A DNA stretch of 64,000 nucleotides from JBAZJN01 sp041651295. Its GTDB lineage: Bacteria; Patescibacteriota; UBA1384; XYA2-FULL-43-10; CAINNR01. Position 1 is the stretch's first letter. Every line of letters begins with the position of its first letter. The translations under genes were made by a program, and so were the position numbers. The stretch lies in contig JBAZJN010000001.1 in assembly GCA_041651295.1 (NCBI GenBank), positions 62,001-126,000 on the forward strand. Direction: 5' to 3'. The notes under the pieces are model-generated. The model made no database searches. It worked only from the letters and a program-made list of their open reading frames with translations, and was not told the DNA's origin. Of the stretch, positions 8,779 to 16,706 are shown piece after piece.

Positions 8779-10128
8779 ATGGGGAAGTTTTGTTCTAACA
8801 GCCTTAAAAGAGCGGCGATTGTTCTGGCCGGATTGTCTCTTGTTTGTTTAACGCCAGCAATGTGGAAAGCGACCAAAAGTTCCGCGGCTGCCATTGCCAA
8901 AGGCGGAAGTGCGATTGAGGTTGCCGTTCCGATTACTCCGGGGACTTATACCGGTATTCCGCTGGCTGAAAACGAGGAAACTTTTTATTCTATTTCAGTT
9001 AAAGCCGGCCAAGAGTTAAAAGTTACCGGATCATTTAAGGTCGCAAGCGAAAATGCGTCTTACGGAACCTTAAACACAATGGAGCTTTTCAATGAGTCCA
9101 AAGAGAAATTGATCAGCAAATTTGAAGATGCCGGTACCAAATTTTCCGTTGCCGCTTTGGCAGATTCCAGAAAAGCTACCCAAACTTTTTATCTTCGAAT
9201 TTCAGACGACACATGGGGCACTGAAGACGGAGAAATTACCGTAGCATTAAACGATAAATATGATGCGAATTCGGGTACCGATGCCGGAAATGATTATGAC
9301 AGTGCGCTTTCAGTCGGTTCCGGCGTTTTTACCGGTTACCTTTCGGAAGTCGATGCCGATGATATGTATAAAATATCGGCTAAAGCAGGAGCATTCAGCG
9401 CCAAAGTAACCCCGGCCAGCAACGCAGGACCATATCTAAGAATATATGACGCCAACCGCACCGAACTGGAAAGTGAATGGGCCAGCAATGATGGCGAAAT
9501 CGTTACTGCCAGCACCGTTTTAGACAAAGACCAGACAACTTATGTTAAAGTCACATGTGATATCAACATGGGCTGCGAAGACGAGGCATCGCAGTATGGC
9601 TTAGAAATAGGCGCAACTGTCAGCGGCGGCGATACCGGGAAGCCGGAAAATTATGATGTCGTGGTCCCGATCGTGCCGGATACCGGTGGTCTGATAACGG
9701 TTGATAAAGAAGTCGCTCCGGTATTGAAAAAAGTTTATGACGATAATGTTAAACTTCAAAAACAAAGCGGTAAAACGACTTTAATCTACATTGTCAGCCG
9801 TCAAGTTAATTCTGCTGCAGATTTGCAGGCGATAAAAGCAGCAATGGAAGGCCTGGGCTATAAAACCAAGTCGATTTCCGACACACAATTAGTAATGACA
9901 AAAGGTTTTAAAAAGCTAACATTTACCGTCGCTAACGGTAGCAATAAAATTGAGGTCAAATCAAGCTGGGTGGTGAATTGGCTATGGTTGGGAATAATTC
10001 TGGGAATAATTGTTCTGATTATTATCGTGGTAATGGTGATTGTTATCTCAAAGGGAAAGAAGAAATCCGTTTCAGTAAAACCGGAAACTCCGGCACCGGC
10101 TCCAACTGCAAACAACGAAAGTCAATAA
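8779..10128 (+). CDS. Exported PPC-like domain protein with C-terminal anchor
   Basis: GGAGG sits 6 bases before ATG 8779, which fixes the start and gives 449 residues. A hydrophobic signal segment (about 11-36) is followed by two beta-rich units (about 45-150 and 160-270) with GxYTGxL, ADDMYKISAKAG and similar patterns. These resemble the bacterial pre-peptidase C-terminal (PPC) fold: ...GVFTGYLSEVDADD... A small alpha/beta region follows (about 290-395), then a membrane helix (about 399-425) and a Pro-rich cytoplasmic tail. It is probably a surface-exposed structural or binding protein. No protease motif is visible. Confidence 0.75.
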   Translation: MGKFCSNSLKRAAIVLAGLSLVCLTPAMWKATKSSAAAIAKGGSAIEVAVPITPGTYTGIPLAENEETFYSISVKAGQELKVTGSFKVASENASYGTLNTMELFNESKEKLISKFEDAGTKFSVAALADSRKATQTFYLRISDDTWGTEDGEITVALNDKYDANSGTDAGNDYDSALSVGSGVFTGYLSEVDADDMYKISAKAGAFSAKVTPASNAGPYLRIYDANRTELESEWASNDGEIVTASTVLDKDQTTYVKVTCDINMGCEDEASQYGLEIGATVSGGDTGKPENYDVVVPIVPDTGGLITVDKEVAPVLKKVYDDNVKLQKQSGKTTLIYIVSRQVNSAADLQAIKAAMEGLGYKTKSISDTQLVMTKGFKKLTFTVANGSNKIEVKSSWVVNWLWLGIILGIIVLIIIVVMVIVISKGKKKSVSVKPETPAPAPTANNESQ

Positions 10129-10148
10129 ACTAGGCGATTCCTGTAAAA

Positions 10149-10643
10149 TCAAATCTCTGCAAATAGAACTACGTAGTTGTGGCCAAATTTCTTGGCGCAC
10201 TTTGGGCAGGTTGTATAGGAAAAATAGAGCTTTTTAATCTCTTTATCTTTTGATTTGACATACTCCTCCATTTCTTTCGCCCACTTGCCAACCATTTGAA
10301 ATGGCCCGTCAAAAACTTTTGATAAAAATTTACCGGAAATTTTTGTCATTTCCGCACCCGGGACATCTTTTTTAACGGCAATATAAATATCCGATCCCCA
10401 AGGAGATTTTTCGTCCGTTAACATTAATTGATAATCCTCTCCTGCTTCTGCCTTCTCAATCAGTGCCATATTTTTTACAATTTTACTTCCCATGTTAAGC
10501 GGGATGTGCAAAAAACTGGTCACATGGTCTTTAACGAATAATTTATCTTTCCATTCGATTTCCTTTTCATCCCACGGCTCGGGATTAAACCTATCACAAC
10601 ATTCATCTCGAGCAGTGTCGAGAGATTTTTCTTCAGCTGCCAT
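10149..10643 (-). CDS. Conserved protein of unknown function with CPKC motif
   Basis: GGGAGG lies 5 bases before ATG 10643, giving 164 residues. It begins with an acidic, Cys-containing stretch (DECCDRFNPEPWD) and ends with TTCPKCAKKFGHNYVVLFAEI-like residues carrying a CxxC pair. I recognise this arrangement as a widespread bacterial and archaeal family sometimes labelled hydrolase, but I know of no established activity. The start overlaps the end of the membrane gene at 10633-10962, so the two are one operon and probably translationally coupled. Confidence 0.7.
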   Translation of the reverse strand: MAAEEKSLDTARDECCDRFNPEPWDEKEIEWKDKLFVKDHVTSFLHIPLNMGSKIVKNMALIEKAEAGEDYQLMLTDEKSPWGSDIYIAVKKDVPGAEMTKISGKFLSKVFDGPFQMVGKWAKEMEEYVKSKDKEIKKLYFSYTTCPKCAKKFGHNYVVLFAEI

Positions 10644-10962
10644 TTTTCCTCCCTTTATTTTTGAAAAAACCACTTAAAATAAATAACATACCAATGATTA
10701 TTAACGGAAGAGCAACAACATATGCTTCAAAACGGCTGGAAACGAAAAATAATATTCCGGCTACGAAATATATTGCCCCGCCAACTTTTTCCCGTTTCCA
10801 AGCAAATACTGTTAAAACGATCAAAATAAAAGTTGGAATTAGGTGAATTAAAAATGCCAAAAGCCACCGTGGCTGTGAAAATGCATCGAGTGCGAAAATG
10901 CTGATAAATACGATCAGAAGTATTGATAGAATTCTCGGAAGATAATAAAACGTCTTATTCAT
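10633..10962 (-). CDS. Small four-helix membrane protein, unknown function
   Basis: A 109-residue, strongly hydrophobic protein with about four membrane segments (residues 8-28, 33-50, 58-78 and 82-100) and a basic C-terminus. GGAGG lies a few bases before ATG 10962. Its 3' end overlaps the start of the CPKC-motif gene by 11 bases, so the two are co-expressed. No transporter or enzyme motif is seen. Confidence 0.75.
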   Translation of the reverse strand: MNKTFYYLPRILSILLIVFISIFALDAFSQPRWLLAFLIHLIPTFILIVLTVFAWKREKVGGAIYFVAGILFFVSSRFEAYVVALPLIIIGMLFILSGFFKNKGRKNGS

Positions 10963-11013
10963 TTTTCCTCCGCCGAAAGTTCAGGGTTTGAAGGGGGGAT
11001 GCTGATTCAGCTT

Positions 11014-11814
11014 TTATGATTTGATTTTAAGTTGTCCACTAATCTGTTGCAGAGCTTTTTTAACTTCTTCATCCCTCTGATTAAGCTTGGCTGTTTCAAT
11101 TTTCTCATCAAGTATTAGTTCTATCGAAAGTTTTAATGGTGCAAAGTATGACAGGCAATCTTCTTCTTCCATATAGTGAATTCCGGAACTTAAAATTGAG
11201 TAGAGAGGTTTCATTCCAAGAACCTGCTGAGGGAGATGTTTTTTTACTATTTCAACCTTATCTTCCATCCTTTTTGTTTTAAAATCTGCAGGGGTAGTGG
11301 CCAACTCTTTTACATGATTATTAAATGTTTCATTGACTAAATCTTCAAAAATCTTCCTTAAATATATTAGTGATCCGGCTCCAACACCGTGTGCTGCAAG
11401 ACCAATAGCCTTCTTGAAGTTTTTTAGATCTTTTTCGCTGAGTAATCTATCATATTTTTTCCCTAACTTTTCAAACTGTATATCTGCTAAAGATGGGTAT
11501 TGACCGATTTTCATTATTGCATCTGATCCCCGAAGAATGAAAAAACGGATTTTATCCCCATATCTTTTACATGTTAACGATACTTTACGAAAACCATCCC
11601 ACCCTGAATAACTAGTTACTTTGTCTTCTTCAATTTCAAAAGTAGTTTCACACTTTTTGATGGGATTGTATCCGTCAACTTCTCCAATCAATATATTAGA
11701 CAGATTGGGTACCTCTTTATACACTTCGTACAAAGGAACCTCAAAGAAAAAAGTGTACCGTGCATCTTGTTCACTTATTTCCTCTGTTTTTTCACTTTTA
11801 CTTTGTTCAGTCAT
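11014..11814 (-). CDS. Unknown protein with DUF4145/HEPN-like C-terminal helices
   Basis: This is a 266-residue soluble protein with an AAAGGA Shine-Dalgarno site before ATG 11814. The N-terminal half (about 25-125) is beta-rich. The C-terminal half has the helical pattern VGAGSLIYLRKIFEDLV (about 148-164) and, later, SILSSGIHYMEEEDCLS, then SIELILDEK. These remind me of DUF4145-like helical domains found in bacterial hypothetical and some defence-associated proteins. That link is inference from pattern only. The gene stands alone between the membrane-protein operon and the PQQ propeller gene. Confidence 0.6.
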   Translation of the reverse strand: MTEQSKSEKTEEISEQDARYTFFFEVPLYEVYKEVPNLSNILIGEVDGYNPIKKCETTFEIEEDKVTSYSGWDGFRKVSLTCKRYGDKIRFFILRGSDAIMKIGQYPSLADIQFEKLGKKYDRLLSEKDLKNFKKAIGLAAHGVGAGSLIYLRKIFEDLVNETFNNHVKELATTPADFKTKRMEDKVEIVKKHLPQQVLGMKPLYSILSSGIHYMEEEDCLSYFAPLKLSIELILDEKIETAKLNQRDEEVKKALQQISGQLKIKS

Positions 11815-11951
11815 ATTATTCCTTTGAATGTTTACTTCTCTATAAGCTCCAAAAACTCTTCATCAGTCAGGGTGCGGACGGGGGGCGGTTGCCATCATTA
11901 AATCACTTCGACATGATTCTGTCGAGGTGTTATTACTGACCTGTAACTGTG

Positions 11952-13334
11952 TTATTGACCAATGGCGTAGACGTAACCGTCTTCCGAGGAGAAGTAGATG
12001 GTACCATCGGCACCGATGGCAGGCGAGGCTTCGGTAATCTTGCCGCCGGTTTCATAGATCCACTTAGCCTTTCCGTCTTTATCGAGGGCGTAAAATTTGT
12101 AATCAACCGAACCAAAATAGGAGGTTCCGTCTTTGTCGGCCATAACAAAACTCGGCAGGCCGTAATCAACTCCCTTTTGCTCCGGATTCTTGCCGGTTTG
12201 ATAGGTCCATTTGGTTTTCTGGGTTTTGCTATCAATGGCCAGCACTTTGCCTTGGGAAGTGCCAATGTAGATAATGCCGTCCGGAGTGATTGCAGGGGTA
12301 ATGATGCCGGCAATATCTTCCTTCCCGGTCGCCGAATCATTATCGGGAGCGTTGGTGGCGCTACTGCAAGGTGCCGGTGGCGGATCGCAGGGGGCGACTT
12401 GGGTTGCAGCCCCTGTCCCGCCGGCCGCCGGAGTGATGTCCGGTCCTTGTTTCCAAACAAGCTCACCTTTGGTGTTCAGAGCAAATAGAATTGGGGCTGC
12501 CGGAAAATAGAGCAGACCGTCGTAGCCGACAGCCGGCGAGCCGACCCGGAGCATTTTAGTATCGTAAGTCCAAAGCAGTTTGCCGCTATTATCAAAGGCA
12601 TAAATATTGCCATCCGGTCCGAAGTGGGCATCGCCGCCGCCGAGATAGATGGTGCCATTTTTATCGATACTAGACGGATATGATATCGTGCCTTTGGTCA
12701 GATATTTCCATTTTAGCGAGCCGTCTGTATTTATGGCATAGAAGTATTTGTCCCAAGAGCCTTGGTAAATAGTGCCATCGGGTCCGATGGTTGGGCCGAA
12801 AACCATTTCGTTGCCGGCTTTAAATTCCCATTTTTTACTGCCATCGAGAGTTGAAGCGGCCACCAACACCGAGTTGGAAGCAAAGTAGAGCGTCTGTCCG
12901 TCAGCTGATAGCCCCGGACCTTGCGGGCCGGTATATTCTTTGGCCCATTTTAAGGAACCATCGGCATTTAATGCAGTAATTTTACCATTGCCGGCGACAA
13001 ACAGAGTGCCGTCCTTGGCTATGGCAATACTATTTGGAATATTGCCGCCGCTACCGCCGATCTGATATTTCCATTTCAACTGATTTGTCGCCGGTCCGGA
13101 AATATCGGCGTAGCCGCTGTGATTGTAATTGCCGTGAAACATTGGCCAGGGTTGGTCGCTTTTTAACCAGAGTGCAGCGGTGATATCAGAATTACTGTTT
13201 GTACCACCAGATTTGCTTCTAGATTTAAAGAGATAATATCCACCGGCGACCAATCCAGCGACAACGAGGACAATAACAGAGATGAAAATCCATTTATTCT
13301 TTTTATTCTTTGGCTGTTGTTCTACATCATTCAT
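11952..13334 (-). CDS. Membrane-anchored PQQ-type beta-propeller protein
   Basis: AGGAGGG precedes ATG 13334. The 460-residue protein has an N-terminal membrane anchor (about 13-33) and then repeated WKY.TG / DGTIYFGS / YALD..G blade motifs of the PQQ-like repeat family. An early PMFHGNYNHSGYA motif opens the propeller. A Pro/Ala/Cys-containing insert (about 280-310) interrupts the blades. Such propellers act as binding scaffolds on the outer face of the membrane. No quinoprotein dehydrogenase active site is seen, so it is unlikely to be a PQQ enzyme. Confidence 0.85.
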   Translation of the reverse strand: MNDVEQQPKNKKNKWIFISVIVLVVAGLVAGGYYLFKSRSKSGGTNSNSDITAALWLKSDQPWPMFHGNYNHSGYADISGPATNQLKWKYQIGGSGGNIPNSIAIAKDGTLFVAGNGKITALNADGSLKWAKEYTGPQGPGLSADGQTLYFASNSVLVAASTLDGSKKWEFKAGNEMVFGPTIGPDGTIYQGSWDKYFYAINTDGSLKWKYLTKGTISYPSSIDKNGTIYLGGGDAHFGPDGNIYAFDNSGKLLWTYDTKMLRVGSPAVGYDGLLYFPAAPILFALNTKGELVWKQGPDITPAAGGTGAATQVAPCDPPPAPCSSATNAPDNDSATGKEDIAGIITPAITPDGIIYIGTSQGKVLAIDSKTQKTKWTYQTGKNPEQKGVDYGLPSFVMADKDGTSYFGSVDYKFYALDKDGKAKWIYETGGKITEASPAIGADGTIYFSSEDGYVYAIGQ

Positions 13335-13401
13335 TTATCCCTCCTGTTTAGCAATACAGTGTTATTTTATCACCATTATCTATTAAGATAACTCCTATCA
13401 G

Positions 13402-14040
13402 TCAGGGTGCAGACGAGGAGAGTTTCTTTGCAATTAATACGTATTTTATAAATTCAAGCTCGCCCTTACCGCTCCTGGGTTTTCGACCGAAGAACCGCAA
13501 AATATCAAACCCTGCTGACTTTAACAGCTTTTTTAATTCTTGGCGTGACATGATGTTTAAGAAAATATTTTCAGTTGGTTTAAACGGCTCGGGCAGATAT
13601 ATTTCCTCAGACCTTCCTTCTTGGATGGCAGTAAATATTATTCCGCCTTTTTTTAGAATTTTGTATACCTTTGTGATAACAGAGGGAACGTCAGCTTTGG
13701 GTAAATGAATTAAAGAGAACGAAAAGAAAATTCCATCAAAATTTTCAGCGGGATAATCAAGCCTTCTCATATCGGCAACTGAGAATTTTATATCTGGGTA
13801 ATTTTTCTGGGCAAGTTCAATCATTTTCTCCGACAAGTCAACACCTTCGATTTCAAAACCTTTTTGTTTAAAGTAATTAGCGTCTCTACCCGGTCCGCAA
13901 CCAACATCTAATATGTTCCCACCGGGAATTAAATACTTGATAAAATAATCTATGCAAAAAGAAGGTTCACCAAATGTATCAGCATAAATTCTGCTAATTT
14001 TGTCATAAACTTCAGCTGTTTTTTTCGATGCATCTTTCAT
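13402..14040 (-). CDS. Class I SAM-dependent methyltransferase
   Basis: The 212-residue product has the SAM-binding motif ILDVGCGPGRDA (about 43-54), an acidic motif II end (EGVDLS, about 65-70), FSVADMRRLDYP and the post-motif FDGIFFSFSLIHLP. This is a free-standing class I methyltransferase of the type with unknown small-molecule substrates. Its ATG shares a base with the stop of the upstream AlkD-like gene (TAATG), so translation is coupled. The last codons and stop lie in a short sequence that recurs at 11862-11882, which suggests the C-terminus was replaced by a dispersed repeat. Confidence 0.85.
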   Translation of the reverse strand: MKDASKKTAEVYDKISRIYADTFGEPSFCIDYFIKYLIPGGNILDVGCGPGRDANYFKQKGFEIEGVDLSEKMIELAQKNYPDIKFSVADMRRLDYPAENFDGIFFSFSLIHLPKADVPSVITKVYKILKKGGIIFTAIQEGRSEEIYLPEPFKPTENIFLNIMSRQELKKLLKSAGFDILRFFGRKPRSGKGELEFIKYVLIAKKLSSSAP

Positions 14041-14747
14041 TATTTCTTTCCTGTTTCAATTTTTTTCATCGTCTCGCGGTAAGCGATGGTGGGAAGAGTA
14101 GATTTGTTCTTTTGCAGATATTCTTTCACTTCTTCTTTATTTTGTCGAGATAGATCGCGCAAAAGCCAAGAGATTGCTTTGGTGATTAAAATCTCTTTTT
14201 CGCTTTTTAGTTTTTCGATGGTTTCAAATGCCAACTTTCGCATTCTCGGGTCGCTAACTTCCCTATTTGGTTTACATTGGATAACCAAGCTAGCCCGGCG
14301 AAGTTGAATATTTTTGTTGGATGAGAATTTTGGGATAGATTTTTGCCATTCGTCCATCCGCTCTAATATTTCTTTTCCGGTAAATAGCGATTGAACGATT
14401 CCGTCGCATTCGGCCCAACCGGAGGTTTTTAAAATCCACTTTCTGATTTGATCCAAAGATAATTCTGCCCTGACATTCGGCAATTTCGTCAGGATTTTTC
14501 CCGCAAAGTTAATATCCTCGAAAGTATCTGACGCAAAGAGTTGATTTAATACAGTAATAGCTTCTTTAGGATCAAGATTTTTTAATTCACCAGAGTACTT
14601 ACGAATGATTTTGTCCCGATCGGCCGACTTAACGCAAATAAACATACGTTTTGTTCCCAAGTATTTTTGGACAAAATCAGCATCTTTTTGCGAACTGTTT
14701 TTTGCCGCCTCTCGAATGGCTGATCGGATTTTTATTGCAAGTTCCAT
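14040..14747 (-). CDS. AlkD-like DNA alkylation repair protein
   Basis: The 235-residue product is built of HEAT-like helices. The signature TKAISWLLRDLS with KEYLQKN and a final TIAYRET...KK matches the AlkD/DNA alkylation repair family, which removes bulky or cationic alkylated bases. GAGG six bases before ATG 14747 supports that start over TTG 14759. It is coupled to the methyltransferase downstream by a TAATG overlap. Activity is inferred from the family. Confidence 0.75.
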   Translation of the reverse strand: MELAIKIRSAIREAAKNSSQKDADFVQKYLGTKRMFICVKSADRDKIIRKYSGELKNLDPKEAITVLNQLFASDTFEDINFAGKILTKLPNVRAELSLDQIRKWILKTSGWAECDGIVQSLFTGKEILERMDEWQKSIPKFSSNKNIQLRRASLVIQCKPNREVSDPRMRKLAFETIEKLKSEKEILITKAISWLLRDLSRQNKEEVKEYLQKNKSTLPTIAYRETMKKIETGKK

Positions 14748-14803
14748 TTTATGCCTCAACTACAAATACAAAGTATGTGAGCCGTTGAGAAAATTATCAT
14801 CTA

Positions 14804-16006
14804 TCACCTACCCAAGATCGCGTTAAGCATTTTGGCGCGAACAACCAGAGATGCAGGAATTAAACCGGAAAAAGCCGAAACCCACATTACTGCTTCTGCC
14901 CGAGCAAGATAATCGACATATTTTAAATGAAGAACAGCATCACAAATCGGCAAAACAAAAGGGTGCGTATTGAAGTACGGCACTAGAATTAGATAATAGG
15001 CTGCGGTGCCAAGCGCCACACCAATGATCGAATAGACCGCCGCCATAATCACATAACTGGAAATAATAATATACGGCCGAATACCGATGGCGCGCAAAAT
15101 GCCAATTTGTTTTCGCTTGTTAACAATATCAACGTAAATGACAATAAAAACAGTGACGGCAGCCATCATAATCGCCACCAAAGTCATAAGCGCATTAATA
15201 CTGGTAAAACTAGTACTGACCGCTTTCATTGTCCCGGCCACTTCATCCCAGCGAAAAATATTCTCTGTGACACCGCTGGCTTTGATTTTCTCAATTGTCG
15301 AATTTTCGCTCACGTTATTGGCGGTCCTAATAGCAACCATCGTTGAATTATCATTTACTCCGGGTATTAATTTTGTCAGAGCTTTTTTAGTAACATAAGC
15401 TTTTTTGTCGGACTCCAAAAATTTTGTGTAAAAAATCCCCCGGATTGTAAATTGAGTCCTCTGGCCATTTAAGATTAAATCAACTTTCTCTCCAGCATGG
15501 GCGCCCTTGAAAGAAAAAGCGTTTTCTTCAACTCCGTCACCACCGGCAATTTGCCGGCCGATGATAATGCCGTTTTCATCATCAGGGTTTAAATATTGGC
15601 CATCGATCATTTTGTCGGCAACATTGGTCACTCGACTTTCCTGCTCCGGATCAATAGCTAAAATCTGCCAGTTGCCATGGATGCTTTTGTATTCCAGTTG
15701 TCCTGGAATCACAGTTCGTGAGCTGGCAACTGAAACACCACTAATATCTTCAAGATTAGCAACCAGCATGTCACCATTTTTGATGTAATCCTCGCCATCT
15801 TTGGGAGCGACGTAGATATTGCCGGTATAGGTATCGATTATTTGCTGATTACTACCGACGACAATACCATTAAAAAGCGCCGATACGAAAATAGCGTTAA
15901 CAAAAGCGACTGTCATCATAAATGAGGTTAAAAGCAGAGTCCAAACATTCCCCCGTTGAAGATATTTAAAAGTCAGATAAAATGGTAATCGCAACTGGCT
16001 TTTCAT
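14804..16006 (-). CDS. ABC transporter permease, MacB/LolE (FtsX-like) type
   Basis: This 400-residue protein has one N-terminal membrane helix (about 25-47), a large extracytoplasmic domain (about 48-260) of the MacB periplasmic core type, and three C-terminal membrane helices (about 270-385) with the FtsX-like RKQIGILRAIGI motif. The ATG overlaps the TGA of the ATPase gene (ATGA). The pair forms a mechanotransmission-type ABC system. In a monoderm cell this would act on peptides, lipids or cell-wall enzymes at the membrane, but the substrate cannot be read from the sequence. Confidence 0.88.
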   Translation of the reverse strand: MKSQLRLPFYLTFKYLQRGNVWTLLLTSFMMTVAFVNAIFVSALFNGIVVGSNQQIIDTYTGNIYVAPKDGEDYIKNGDMLVANLEDISGVSVASSRTVIPGQLEYKSIHGNWQILAIDPEQESRVTNVADKMIDGQYLNPDDENGIIIGRQIAGGDGVEENAFSFKGAHAGEKVDLILNGQRTQFTIRGIFYTKFLESDKKAYVTKKALTKLIPGVNDNSTMVAIRTANNVSENSTIEKIKASGVTENIFRWDEVAGTMKAVSTSFTSINALMTLVAIMMAAVTVFIVIYVDIVNKRKQIGILRAIGIRPYIIISSYVIMAAVYSIIGVALGTAAYYLILVPYFNTHPFVLPICDAVLHLKYVDYLARAEAVMWVSAFSGLIPASLVVRAKMLNAILGR

Positions 16007-16671
16007 GCCAACCTCCCATCCGAAAGTTTGATTTGCCGCGAAGCATAAAAAAGTTCTTCCGGCTCATGGGTAACCATAATGATAGTGATATTTTCTTTCT
16101 CGTTCAGTGCCTTAAAAATTTCCAAAATATGTTTCGAAGAAACAGTGTCCAGATTCGCCGTCGGTTCATCCGCAAAAATAACTTTCGGATCATTGATTAG
16201 CGCCCGAGCAATAGCAACTCGTTGTTGCTCGCCACCGGAGAGTTCACTAGGTAAGCGGTTTAACTTGTTTGACAACTCCAATTTGTCTAAAATGTCCAGA
16301 GCTTTTTTCTTGGCTACTTGGCTGGTATTTAGCATCATTGATGGCAACATAACGTTTTCCAGAGCTGAAAGCTCAGCAATTAGAGCGTATTCTTGAAATA
16401 TATATCCCAACTGTCTAAGCCGAAAATCCATTTTTTTTGCTTCACTCAAATGAGAAGTTGGTTCATTTAACACAAAAACTTCACCTTTGTCTGGTTGGTC
16501 TAATAAAGCTAAAAGATGAAGTAGTGTTGATTTTCCTGAACCATTCCGACCAGTAATCATTACAAATTCACCCTGGTTTACAGAAACAATCAAATCATTG
16601 ACTGCTTTAACGCTGCTACCACCAGAGTGATAAACTTTGAATAAATTTTTACAAGCGACAATTGGTTCCAT
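16003..16671 (-). CDS. ABC transporter ATP-binding protein, LolD/MacB type
   Basis: The product has a Walker A motif GRNGSGKST (about 41-49), the signature LSGGEQQRVAIARAL, the Walker B VIFADEPT, and a switch His in MVTHEPE. This is a complete ATPase of the LolD/MacB class, about 222 residues. The stop overlaps the permease start by 4 bases. An in-frame GTG at 16674 directly precedes ATG 16671 and no Shine-Dalgarno site is obvious. The gene lies 35 bases behind the sortase-substrate gene, so all four genes from the sortase onward may be one operon. Confidence 0.9.
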   Translation of the reverse strand: MEPIVACKNLFKVYHSGGSSVKAVNDLIVSVNQGEFVMITGRNGSGKSTLLHLLALLDQPDKGEVFVLNEPTSHLSEAKKMDFRLRQLGYIFQEYALIAELSALENVMLPSMMLNTSQVAKKKALDILDKLELSNKLNRLPSELSGGEQQRVAIARALINDPKVIFADEPTANLDTVSSKHILEIFKALNEKENITIIMVTHEPEELFYASRQIKLSDGRLA

Positions 16672-16706
16672 CACAAATTATGGTAATCAAAAAAAATTAC
16701 AAGAAT

